Shown here piece by piece: positions 10,217 to 18,787 of a stretch of 64,000 nt of DNA; the first letter of the stretch is position 1, and each line of letters opens with the position of its first letter. The notes beneath the pieces were generated by a model. That model made no database searches and was not told where the DNA came from. It saw nothing but the letters and a program-made list of their open reading frames with translations. Source of the DNA: Actinomadura_C alba (GTDB lineage: Bacteria; Actinomycetota; Actinomycetes; Streptosporangiales; Streptosporangiaceae); NCBI RefSeq assembly GCF_039530285.1, contig NZ_BAAAOK010000025.1, positions 1 to 64,000 of the forward strand, in the 5' to 3' direction. A program made the position numbers and the translations under genes.

Positions 10217-11644
10217 GTGAGCGACACATACGACGTGGTGGTCTTGGGCGCGGGACCCGCGGGAGAGAACCTCGCCGACCGTGCCCACGCCGCCGGCCTG
10301 TCGGTGGTGATCATCGAGCGTGAGCTGGTCGGCGGTGAATGCTCGTACTGGGCCTGCATGCCGAGCAAGGCGCTCCTGCGTCCGGTCGCCGCCCGCCACG
10401 ATGCCCTGCGGGTCGACGGCGCGCGGCAGGCCATGTCCGGTGATCTGGACGTCGCCGCCGTGCTAGCCCGCCGCGACCGGTTCGCGTCCGACTGGAACGA
10501 TGAGGGGCAGGTCTCCTGGCTGACCGGCGCGGGGATCGACCTGATCCGCGGGGACGGCAGGCTCGACGGGGAACGACGGGTCACGGTCACCGTGGCGGAC
10601 GGGGGCACCCGTTCCATCATGGCCAGGCACGCGGTCGCCGTGGCCACGGGCAGCCGGGCGGCGCTTCCCCCGGTGCCCGGCCTGGCCGATGCCCGGCCCT
10701 GGACGAGCAGGGAGGCGACGAGCGCGAAGCGGGCGCCCGGGCGACTGATCGTGATCGGCGGTGGGGTGGTCGGCGTGGAGATGGCCACCGCGTGGCGGGC
10801 GCTGGGCTCCGAGGTCACCCTGCTGGTCCGGGGATCACGGCTGCTGACCTCCATGGAACCGTTCGCGGGCGAGGCCGTCCTCGCGGGCCTGCGGTCGGCC
10901 GGCGTCGATGTGCGCACGGGCGCCTCCGCGTCCTCCGTGCACCGGGAGGGCACCGACGGCCCGGTCACGGTACGGCTCGACGGCGGCGGCGAGGTGGAGG
11001 GCGACGAGATCCTCATGGCCGTCGGCCGCGAGCCGAACACCGACGACATCGGCCTGGAGACGATCGGGCTGGCCCCGGGCTCCTGGCTCGCCGTCGACGA
11101 CACCTGCGTGGTGGAGGAGGTGCGGGAGGGCTGGTTGTACGCCGTGGGAGACGTCAACCACCGGGCCCTGCTGACCCATCAGGGGAAGTACCAGGCGCGG
11201 GTGGCGGGTGACGCGATCGGGGCCGTGGCAAGCGGCGAGCCGCTCGAGACGGGGCGGTGGGGCCGGCACGTCGCGACGGCCGACCATGCGGCCGTACCGC
11301 AGGTGGTCTTCACCGATCCCGAGGTCGCCGCCATCGGGCTCACCGCCGAGCAGGCCCGCCGGGACGGACGTGAGATCAAGGTCGTCGACTACGAGATCGG
11401 CCAGGTCGCTGGAGCGGGGCTCTACGCCGACGGCTTCCAGGGGTCGGCCCGGATGGTGGTCGACACCGAGCGTGGCCACCTGGTCGGGGTCACGTTCACG
11501 GGGCCGGGCGTCGGCGAGATGCTGCACTCCGCGACCATCGCCGTCGTGGGCGAGGTGCCCCTCGAGCGCCTCTGGCACGCCGTGCCGTCCTACCCCACGA
11601 TCAGCGAGGTCTGGCTGCGGTTCCTGGAGGAGTACGGCTGCTGA
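10217..11644 (+). CDS. Class I pyridine nucleotide-disulfide oxidoreductase (FAD flavoprotein)
   Basis: 475 residues from GTG 10217 with GAGGA upstream. FAD-binding GAGPAGE lies near the N-terminus. The redox-active pair is in GGECSYWACMPSK (Cys42 and Cys47, CxxxxC). An NAD(P)H-binding Rossmann segment follows (VIGGGVVGVEMA), then the second FAD contact (LYAVGDV) and a dimerisation domain ending HAVPSYPTISEVW. The C-terminal signature differs from dihydrolipoamide dehydrogenase (HAHPTxSE) and from mercuric reductase, which has a terminal Cys pair. The substrate disulfide is therefore unassigned within the LPD/MerA/mycothione-reductase family. Its stop abuts the stop of the convergent P-type ATPase with no gap. 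Confidence 0.9.
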   Translation: MSDTYDVVVLGAGPAGENLADRAHAAGLSVVIIERELVGGECSYWACMPSKALLRPVAARHDALRVDGARQAMSGDLDVAAVLARRDRFASDWNDEGQVSWLTGAGIDLIRGDGRLDGERRVTVTVADGGTRSIMARHAVAVATGSRAALPPVPGLADARPWTSREATSAKRAPGRLIVIGGGVVGVEMATAWRALGSEVTLLVRGSRLLTSMEPFAGEAVLAGLRSAGVDVRTGASASSVHREGTDGPVTVRLDGGGEVEGDEILMAVGREPNTDDIGLETIGLAPGSWLAVDDTCVVEEVREGWLYAVGDVNHRALLTHQGKYQARVAGDAIGAVASGEPLETGRWGRHVATADHAAVPQVVFTDPEVAAIGLTAEQARRDGREIKVVDYEIGQVAGAGLYADGFQGSARMVVDTERGHLVGVTFTGPGVGEMLHSATIAVVGEVPLERLWHAVPSYPTISEVWLRFLEEYGC

Positions 11645-14600
11645 TCAGGACTGTGCCCGCGACTCGACCGCCCGCGACTCGACCGCCCGCGCCGCGATCG
11701 CGGCGCTCACGGTGCCGGCGGCGGCGGACCCGAGGACGATCGTCCACGCGACCGGGCCCAGTGGCGTGCACTGGAAGAACGTGCTGACCCCCGGCGTCTC
11801 GACGATGGCGGCCAAGATGGCGCCCGAGACCACGACGGTCGTGATCACCAGTGGGCTGTGCGAACTCGTGAGCAGTGTCTGACCGAGTTCGGTGCCGACC
11901 AGCGCCGCCAGCGCCATGGTGCTGGCCCGCCGCCGCCGGCCGGTGAAGGAGCCCAGTTGCCAGGCCAGGGTCGCCCCGAACGCCGTGGCCGCCCCGCGCA
12001 CCGCGATGGTACGGGCGAGTTCGGGACCGAGCACCGAGGGGACCGGGCCCGTGGTCAGAGGGCCGGCCTCCTGGCCCTCCTCGTCGGCCTTGGCCGGTGC
12101 CAGCGCCACCGCGAGCGAGGGCAGCATGTCGGTGAGGAGGTTGACCAGCAGGAACTGCCGGGTACCGAGCGGGGCCTGCCCGGCGATCGCGGTGGCCAGC
12201 AGGGTGAAGGCCACTTCACCCGCGTTGCCGCCGACCAGGATCGACACGGCGTCGCGGACGTTGCTCCACAGTGCGCGGCCCTCCAGCGCGGAGTCGACGA
12301 TGCGGCCGATGTCGGGATCGGCGAGCACCAGGTCGGCGGCGTTGCGCGCCACCGCGGACCCATGGCCGGAGACCCCGATGCCGACATCGGCGAGCCGGAT
12401 CGCGGGGGCGTCGTTGCTGCCGTCGCCCGTCATGGCCACCACGTGGCCGGCGCGCTGCAGCGCCTGGACGATCCCGACCTTCTGCTCCGGAGAGACCCGG
12501 GCGAACACCGTGCTCGCCGCGATGCGCGCGACCCGCTCCTCCTCCGGCAGCACGTCCAGTTCGGCACCGGTGAGGACATGGTCGGCGTCGGGGATGCCCA
12601 GCATCTCGGCGATGGCGACGGCCGTGATCGGATGGTCTCCCGTGATCATGGTGACGCGGACGCCGATCTCGGTCAGCCGCCTGACCGCCGCTGCCGCCGA
12701 CGGCCGCGGCACGTCGGCGATGGCGACGAATCCCAGCAGCGTGAGGTCCTCGGCCACCTCGGCCACCTCGATCTCGGCCGGATCCTGCTCGGCGCGCAGA
12801 TGGCGCTCGGCCACCGCGAGCACGCGCAGGCCGTCCTCGGCGAGCCGGCGGACCAGCGCCTGCGCGGCGCGCTGGCGGGACGGGGTCATCGGGGCCGTCG
12901 GCATCGCGTCCTTCAGCGCCGTCGCGGCGATCCCCTTCGGCATGGCCGCTCCGGCCTTCGCCCGCTGAGCCTTGGCCCGGGTGATGAGTACGGAGGAACA
13001 GCGCGCGAGCACGACCTCGGGGGCGCCCTTGACCGCGAGGTGCAGCCTGCCGTGCTCCTTGCCGAGTGAGGCCGCGTAACCGCGGCTGGTCTCGAACGGA
13101 AGCTCGTCGATGAGCCACCAGTCGTCGTCCAGGGCGCTGTGGGTACGCGCGCCCTCGACGATGGCCCGGTCGGTGGCATGGGCCATCGCCAGCCGCCCGG
13201 TGCCGTCCGGCTGCGGGCTCGCGTGCGCGGCGACCTGCAGCAGACGTCGTCCGAGGTGGCTGTCCAAGCCGATGTCGCCGCCCGGGCCCGCCACCCGGGT
13301 GACCGCCAGCCGCCCTTCGGTGAGCGTGCCGGTCTTGTCGAAGCAGATGGTGTCGACCCGCCCGAGCGCCTCGAGCGACCGGGACGAGCGCACCAGCACG
13401 CCCCTGCGGGACAGGCGGCGGGCGGCGGCGAGCTGCGAAACGGTCGCGACCAGCGGCAGGCCCTCGGGGACGGCGGCCACGGCGATGGCGATGCCCGACG
13501 ACACCGCGTCGCGCAGCCCGATCCCGCGCAGGATGCCGAGGCCGGTGACCGCCAGCCCGGCGAACCCGGTCGCCGGGAGCGCGATGCGCGTCAGCTCACT
13601 GAGATGGACCTGCAGGCCCGCGGGCGGGGCGGCCCGGCCGGCCGCGGCCGTCGCCCGCCCCGACTGGGTGGCGGCGCCGGTCGCCACCACCACCGCGTAG
13701 CCGGTGCCGGTCAGGATGGCCGATCCCTCGTAGACCATGCAGGTGCGATCTGCGAGGGCGGCCGCCGGAGTCGGTTCCGTCGTCTTGGTGACCGGCAGGG
13801 ACTCACCGGTCAGGCTCGACTCGTCGACCTCCAGATCCTCGGCCTGCAGCAACCGCGCGTCGGCCGGCACGACGTCCGAGGGGGCCAGCATGATGACGTC
13901 GCCGACGCGCAGCCCACGAGAGGGGACCTTCTCGACGCCGGCCGCATCGAGGCCTTCGAACAGGTCGTCGACCACATCCGCGTCGGGCGGTGTCCAGAGC
14001 ACTTTGCGCGCAGGCAGTTCCTCGCTGATGAGCAGCTTGCTCAGGGCCCGCTCGGCCCGGATCCGCTGCAGGCTGCTCACCGCCGCGTTGCCGGTGATGA
14101 CGCTCCCCACCAGCCAGGCGTCGACACTCGATCCGACGATGGCGGACGCCGCGGCGCCGAGTGCCAGCACCGGTGTCAGCGGGTCGTGCAGCTCTTCGCC
14201 CATGGCCTTGAGCAGCTCCGCCGAGCCGCGGGCCGGGGTTACGACGAGCGTCGACGCCGGGCCGGTGATCCACCCTGGTGGCCGGGGCAGACCGGCGGGC
14301 GGGGTGAGCCGGGTGCGCGCCGAGCGGAGGGCGGCCTTGATGCCATGACCGGCGGCGGGCCGGCGGTCCATGTCGCGTGCGGCCGAGGCGAGGCGGACCA
14401 GCGCGTCCTCGGCCGTCAGGGTGTGCCACGCGGCCCGGGTGACCGGCTTCGGGTCCGGCTCCGCCGCCACTCGGCGGGCCGCCAGCACGCCGCCGAGCAG
14501 GGAGATGAGGGACGCGCTGTGCACGGGTGCCATGCCGAAGGCGCTGCGGTTCGGCTGGCCAACGGACGAGACGAGGGCGCCCAGCGCGGATCCGCCGAGC

Positions 14601-16777
14601 CCGAGGTGCGCCGAACGGTCACTGACCTTCCGCGCGGCCGGCAGGGCGTGCATGAGCCGGCATACGTCGGCGAGCCCGGGGCCGACCAGCAGATCCGCCG
14701 ACCATGGCACCGGTCCGGAGTCCCGCAGCACGCCCACGCCGACGTCCGCGGCGTCGAGGGCGGCGTCGTGCACCCCGGCGACCAGCAGGACACCGCGCCC
14801 GTCCTCCTGCATGGCCCGGATCTGGTCGGCGAGCGGCTCGGCGCCGGGCAGAACCTGGTCGGCCCACGAGAAGAGGTCGCCCATGCTGTCGTGGCCGGTG
14901 AGCACCAGCCGGTCGACGCCGTGGCGGACGGCCCCGAGCAGCGCGTCGGCGAGCGGGTCGAGTTCACACCCGACCCGTACGCGACCGAGCCGTGTCCCGG
15001 CCGAGTCGAAGAGGTCGAGGGTCAGCGCGGTGGCACCGTCGGGCCGGCCGGGGGCCGCGTCCGGTGCCCGTCGCAGCGTCCACTGCCGTTTGGACCAGGG
15101 ACCCTCGCCCTGCATCTCGTCGAGCCGGCGCCCTCTCACGACCTTGCTCGCGATGCTCCAGACGTCGGCGTCCCGCAGGTCCGGGGTCGTCGCGGCCGCG
15201 GAGAGGATCTGCGGGCGCGCGCCGCACAGCACTTCGGAGTCGATGACGACGGTGTCGACCCGGTCAAGGCGCCGGAAGGCCGCGCCGTCGAGCGGCACGA
15301 CCCCGCGACGGCACAGATCGCGGGCGAGCGTCGCCGCGAAGCCCTCCCGGCCGAATCGTGCGGCTCTCGGCAGCAGTACCAGCATCGCCTGCGCCGCTCG
15401 TTCGGGGCTGTGCGTCCAGGCGAGGACGCCGCCCGCGCCGACCAGCGAGGCGATCGACACCCGGTCCGCGGTTCTCTCGATCGGCCCCTTGGGCAGCGGC
15501 ACCGGCCGCGGCACGCGCTCGTGCGTCTCGTACGGCAGGTGTTCACCCGAAGCGCACAGCTCGGGTTCCCGGTGGAGCCACACCGTGTGGCGAGCCTGAT
15601 GCTCGGCGAGGTGGATCACCCGGAACAGCATGTCCAGCGCCAGCGGCGTCGGTGCCCGCGAAAGCCCGTTGACCGTGGCGTTGACGATGCCGAAGAGCAG
15701 TTCGGTGTTCACCGGGCCGATGCGACGGACGATCGCCTCCCACAGCCGCGGCTGCATCTCGATGATCGCGATCGGGGCGCGGAGCCCGCGCGGGATCACG
15801 GGCACCCAGGCCGGTGGGCGGGAAAGGGCGACCGCCATGGCGACCGCGTCCATTGCGAGGACGCCGATCGGTGCGGCCAGCCGGGTCGGGTCTCCGGGGT
15901 GCTGGCGTGTCCAGGGAAAAGTGTCGTCGCCGGTATCGTGCGCGTCCTCGACGGACTCGATGACGTCGACCAGGTCGTCGGCGCTGAGCTCACCGTCGTC
16001 GAAGGAGACCAGGATCTGTTGCGTCGCGGCGTTGACCGCCGCCCAGTCCACGCCCTTCAGGTCCTTCAGCGCGGCGGTGACCGCCTTGGCGAGCCGCCGG
16101 TGATGTACGCCGCGGCCGGTGAGACCGCGGACCTCGATATGGGCGCGGCCGTCGCTCGACCACACTCGCCGCCGGTGACGGACCGGCCCGAGGTCGCCCA
16201 GGGTCGCGGCCGCGGCCGACGCGATGGCGGACGCCAGATCTGTGGTGCCCTTGGCGGTCCGCACCGGCAGAACCCGGATCGAACCGGCCAGCGAACCGGC
16301 CGCCGAAACGGCTTCACCGGCGGCCGAGGCGGCGGACCCGGCGGCGGATCCGGCGGCTGAGGCGGCTCCACCGGCCATTTGACCGGCCGCGGACACGGCG
16401 CCTTCCGCGCCGCGCCCGACCCGGGCCGGGACGACATCGCCCGCCGCGGTGGCGGCCACCGAGACGAAGGCGGGCAGCAGGGCGACCGTGCTCCTCGCGA
16501 TGTGAGCCTGCACGGCGCAGACCGAGCCGGCGATCGATGCGGCTTCGCGGGCCACGTCTCCGCCCGCGACCGCCACATCGCGGCCGGCATGGGCCAGGTC
16601 CCGGCCGGCATGGGCCAGGTCCCGGCCGGCATGGGTCATCTCCCGCCCGGCGGCGGCCAATTGCCGTCCGGCGATGGCCATCTCTCTGCCGGCGGAGGCG
16701 ACTCCCCGGTGCGCCCGGGCGAGAGTCGCCAAGGGAGCGCGCACAGCAACACGACCGACCAGTGGACGCCCAACCAC
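11645..16777 (-). CDS. Very large P-type cation-transporting ATPase (CtpI/CtpH-like)
   Basis: 1710 residues from GTG 16777, about twice a normal P-type ATPase. The C-terminal half is a complete pump. It has actuator motif LTGESLPVTK, membrane motif AVPEGLPLVAT (PEGL, as in Ca2+/cation-type pumps), phosphorylated Asp1147 in CFDKTGTLTEGR, nucleotide-domain KGAPEVVLARC, and hinge TGDGSNDAPAIRLADVGIGVSG. The N-terminal half carries heptad-like AGRDLAHAGRD repeats (about residues 25-75), Ala/Gly-rich helices, a heavy-metal-associated-like fold region around 205-270, and a degenerate second pump-like region. This architecture is that of mycobacterial CtpH/CtpI. The transported ion is not established; PEGL favours an alkaline-earth-type cation over a soft metal. 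Confidence 0.93.
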   Translation of the reverse strand: MVGRPLVGRVAVRAPLATLARAHRGVASAGREMAIAGRQLAAAGREMTHAGRDLAHAGRDLAHAGRDVAVAGGDVAREAASIAGSVCAVQAHIARSTVALLPAFVSVAATAAGDVVPARVGRGAEGAVSAAGQMAGGAASAAGSAAGSAASAAGEAVSAAGSLAGSIRVLPVRTAKGTTDLASAIASAAAATLGDLGPVRHRRRVWSSDGRAHIEVRGLTGRGVHHRRLAKAVTAALKDLKGVDWAAVNAATQQILVSFDDGELSADDLVDVIESVEDAHDTGDDTFPWTRQHPGDPTRLAAPIGVLAMDAVAMAVALSRPPAWVPVIPRGLRAPIAIIEMQPRLWEAIVRRIGPVNTELLFGIVNATVNGLSRAPTPLALDMLFRVIHLAEHQARHTVWLHREPELCASGEHLPYETHERVPRPVPLPKGPIERTADRVSIASLVGAGGVLAWTHSPERAAQAMLVLLPRAARFGREGFAATLARDLCRRGVVPLDGAAFRRLDRVDTVVIDSEVLCGARPQILSAAATTPDLRDADVWSIASKVVRGRRLDEMQGEGPWSKRQWTLRRAPDAAPGRPDGATALTLDLFDSAGTRLGRVRVGCELDPLADALLGAVRHGVDRLVLTGHDSMGDLFSWADQVLPGAEPLADQIRAMQEDGRGVLLVAGVHDAALDAADVGVGVLRDSGPVPWSADLLVGPGLADVCRLMHALPAARKVSDRSAHLGLGGSALGALVSSVGQPNRSAFGMAPVHSASLISLLGGVLAARRVAAEPDPKPVTRAAWHTLTAEDALVRLASAARDMDRRPAAGHGIKAALRSARTRLTPPAGLPRPPGWITGPASTLVVTPARGSAELLKAMGEELHDPLTPVLALGAAASAIVGSSVDAWLVGSVITGNAAVSSLQRIRAERALSKLLISEELPARKVLWTPPDADVVDDLFEGLDAAGVEKVPSRGLRVGDVIMLAPSDVVPADARLLQAEDLEVDESSLTGESLPVTKTTEPTPAAALADRTCMVYEGSAILTGTGYAVVVATGAATQSGRATAAAGRAAPPAGLQVHLSELTRIALPATGFAGLAVTGLGILRGIGLRDAVSSGIAIAVAAVPEGLPLVATVSQLAAARRLSRRGVLVRSSRSLEALGRVDTICFDKTGTLTEGRLAVTRVAGPGGDIGLDSHLGRRLLQVAAHASPQPDGTGRLAMAHATDRAIVEGARTHSALDDDWWLIDELPFETSRGYAASLGKEHGRLHLAVKGAPEVVLARCSSVLITRAKAQRAKAGAAMPKGIAATALKDAMPTAPMTPSRQRAAQALVRRLAEDGLRVLAVAERHLRAEQDPAEIEVAEVAEDLTLLGFVAIADVPRPSAAAAVRRLTEIGVRVTMITGDHPITAVAIAEMLGIPDADHVLTGAELDVLPEEERVARIAASTVFARVSPEQKVGIVQALQRAGHVVAMTGDGSNDAPAIRLADVGIGVSGHGSAVARNAADLVLADPDIGRIVDSALEGRALWSNVRDAVSILVGGNAGEVAFTLLATAIAGQAPLGTRQFLLVNLLTDMLPSLAVALAPAKADEEGQEAGPLTTGPVPSVLGPELARTIAVRGAATAFGATLAWQLGSFTGRRRRASTMALAALVGTELGQTLLTSSHSPLVITTVVVSGAILAAIVETPGVSTFFQCTPLGPVAWTIVLGSAAAGTVSAAIAARAVESRAVESRAQS

Positions 16778-17038
16778 GCCAAACCCCCCGTATCAGCCTC
16801 GACCGCCCGGCCGAGCACAAGACCACTGGCCCCCCGGCACGGCGTGGCCGCTACGCCTGGGATCATGCCCTCCTGCCAGCGGCGATAACCCGCCGTCGGC
16901 GGCCGGCCGGTGCTCGGCCGGTTTTCGGTGGTGCTCCGGCGGCGCTCCGGCGGTCTCGTGCGTCTCGTGCGGCGCGCGTGCGGGGCTTCGTACGAGACCG
17001 GTGGTGTCAGGCCGGCGCCGGTGTCGTCGTCCCGGACA

Positions 17039-17395
17039 TCACGGCTGGTCGGAATCGGTCAGATCCCGCGCCGCGTCGGCCAGCGTCGGATACGTCGCGA
17101 CGAACCGGTCGAGGCCGGTGACCTCGAAGACCCGGTTGACCCGGGCGCTCAGGCCGACGAGCGCGAGCGGGCAGCCGCGCAGGCGCGCGTGCCGTTGCGC
17201 GGCCGCGGCGACGGCCAGACCCGCGGAGTCGCAGAACGCGACCCCCGTCATGTCGATGAGCAGCGGTGAGGTGTTCTCGTCGAGCAGTTCGAAGACCTGG
17301 GTGCGCAGTTTCGGGCCCGTGTGGACATCGATCTCTCCGGCGAGGATCAAGATGCGGCAGTCGAAACAGTCCACCAGGTTCGATTCGAGGTGCAT
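17039..17395 (-). CDS. STAS-domain anti-sigma factor antagonist
   Basis: 118 residues from ATG 17395, chosen because GGTGAGG precedes it; a GTG at 17407 overlaps that site. The domain has ILAGEIDVHTG near the start and the phospho-acceptor segment FCDSAGL with Ser57, the residue normally phosphorylated by a cognate anti-sigma kinase and conserved in SpoIIAA/RsbV proteins. In the dephosphorylated form such proteins bind and sequester the kinase, freeing a stress sigma factor. No RsbW-type kinase or sigma-B-type factor lies nearby, so the partner is encoded elsewhere. Confidence 0.92.
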   Translation of the reverse strand: MHLESNLVDCFDCRILILAGEIDVHTGPKLRTQVFELLDENTSPLLIDMTGVAFCDSAGLAVAAAAQRHARLRGCPLALVGLSARVNRVFEVTGLDRFVATYPTLADAARDLTDSDQP

Positions 17396-18280
17396 TCCGT
17401 ACCTCACCAGCGCGCATCGTCAGGTCACAGTGGTAACTCACCAGCATGGAGTGAACACGCACGGTTGCCAAGTGGCCTGGGCGAACTGGTCACGCAAAGT
17501 CACGCTGTCGGCCCGTCCGCGCGACAAGGTCGGCGACCAGGCCGGTCAGACCGCGCCGAGGGCCGCCAACCGGCTTCGGCGTCGACCGCGCACACGTTTG
17601 ACGGCAGCTCAGAAAGATATAGCGGCATCGGCCGGGCCGGCACAGGCTATGGCTTCCCGCAGTGGCGGTAAAGGTTTCTCGTGGGCGCCGTGTGTCGCGT
17701 GACTCCCAGGTCGGCGGGGGTAGGGCACGTGGCACCGGTCAGTCTCGAGCCGGTCGGCCTTGAGCCGGTCGGTCCGGGCGTGGCCACAGCCGAGCGATCC
17801 GCTCGCATCCATGCCGACCCCACAAACCTGGGCGCCGGTCCTGTCCACGACGCGCACGAACGGTTCGAACGCATGCAACAGCGAATGCAGGGGCGGCGCA
17901 AGGCCGCCGAGCGAACGTCCTCTGGCCGAACATCGCGAGATGGCCGGCCCGGATCACAGACAGGCATCCTCGGCATCGCACTTCCGCTGGTCGACCGCAT
18001 GACCACGTATTTGACGGAGCGGCAGCAGGGCGAGTCCCGAGGAGCCATGCCGAAGAGAATGGGTGCCACCTCGAGGAGCGCGGGCGCCGCCTCGAGAAGG
18101 ACCGGAGTCTCCATGAGGAGGACCCGGACCGGCTCCCCGATGGCGCGGATGATGTCGCCCAAGGCCCGGAAGGCTTCACCGATGGGCCGGATGATGTCGC
18201 CCAAGGCCCGGAAGGGTTCACCGATGACGCGGATGATGTCGCCCAAGGCCCGGCGGCGGGGCTCGCCCATGACGCGCATG
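17396..18280. other. Long stretch without a confident gene, including a repeat tract
   Basis: About 880 bases upstream of the small membrane-protein gene. Both strands stay open over much of it: plus from 17681 and minus from 18624 down to 17647. The implied proteins are Arg/Ser/Met-rich and look unlike their neighbours. The 3' part is the 42-bp repeat tract at 18131-18300. I see no domain in either frame before 18300. A real gene on one strand is possible but unsupported. Confidence 0.4.
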
Positions 18281-18300
18281 ATGTCGCCCGGCGCCAGAAG
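18131..18300. repeat. Four-copy 42-bp tandem repeat, open on both strands
   Basis: Units begin near 18131, 18173, 18215 and 18260; the third carries three extra bases, so frame is kept. Plus-strand reading gives SPMxRMMSPKARK-type 14-mers. Minus-strand reading gives FRALGDIIRPIGEA-type 14-mers, a pattern with heptad-like spacing of hydrophobic residues. Third-position GC is high in both frames, so composition does not tell which is used. Confidence 0.85.
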
Positions 18301-18787
18301 GCGCACCGGCGGAGGCGGTGCGGGCACGAGGCGTCTGATCGGCATCGGGATGCTCGCCACCGGCGCCGGTGTGGCGCGATGGATGGCCTCGCGCACATCT
18401 CGGACCGCTCGGGAACGCGCCGAGATGAATCGCTGGACGATGGTGACCATCCTCTGCCCGCCCGAACGCCTGTCGTCGCGAGCCGACCTTCCCGAGCCGT
18501 TGGCGCGGCTCGGTGACGCGGTGGACATCAAGATCGCTCGCGCTCCGGGGGACCGCGGTACCGAACTCGGCGCCCGCCTGCGCGAGGCTCCGTCCTCGGG
18601 GGTCGGCGGCATCGCGTCGCGCATCTCCGGTGATGACCCACGCCGTATGTTGCGGAAGGCGCTGCGTCATTCCAAGTCACTGATCGAGACGGGAGAGGTG
18701 ATGCGTCCGGACTGGCCGCCGTCGACGCACCCGACCCCGACGGGGAAGCTACTGGAGCTCGCGGGCCGACGAGGAGGACGACTGTGA
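18281..18787 (+). CDS. Small membrane-anchored protein coupled to the alcohol dehydrogenase
   Basis: The conserved part runs from about MNRWTMVTILCPPERL to the stop. It matches a family of actinomycete hypothetical proteins that repeatedly lie directly before a zinc alcohol dehydrogenase (LPEPLARLGDAVDIKI, GTELGARL, PTPTGKLLELA). A short hydrophobic segment (LIGIGMLATGAGVARWM) before it could anchor it. Stop TGA 18785-18787 overlaps the GTG start of the dehydrogenase by four bases. The true start is uncertain: ATG 18281 gives 168 residues, ATG 18350 is shorter, and the frame is open back to 17681 through the repeats. The domain resembles a SRPBCC/cyclase-associated module, but the function is unknown. 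Confidence 0.65.
   Translation: MSPGARRRTGGGGAGTRRLIGIGMLATGAGVARWMASRTSRTARERAEMNRWTMVTILCPPERLSSRADLPEPLARLGDAVDIKIARAPGDRGTELGARLREAPSSGVGGIASRISGDDPRRMLRKALRHSKSLIETGEVMRPDWPPSTHPTPTGKLLELAGRRGGRL

Noticed and set aside
9997..11157. Upstream extension of the AfsR-like protein
   Set aside because: It runs antisense through the flavoprotein gene and has no regulator-like features.
13139..16360. A 1073-codon open frame antisense to the P-type ATPase
   Set aside because: It is a mirror of GC-rich codon use in the ATPase; the implied protein is Arg/Gly/His-rich without domains, while the minus strand has all pump motifs.
18131..18300. CRISPR array
   Set aside because: Contiguous 42-bp repeats without unique spacers.
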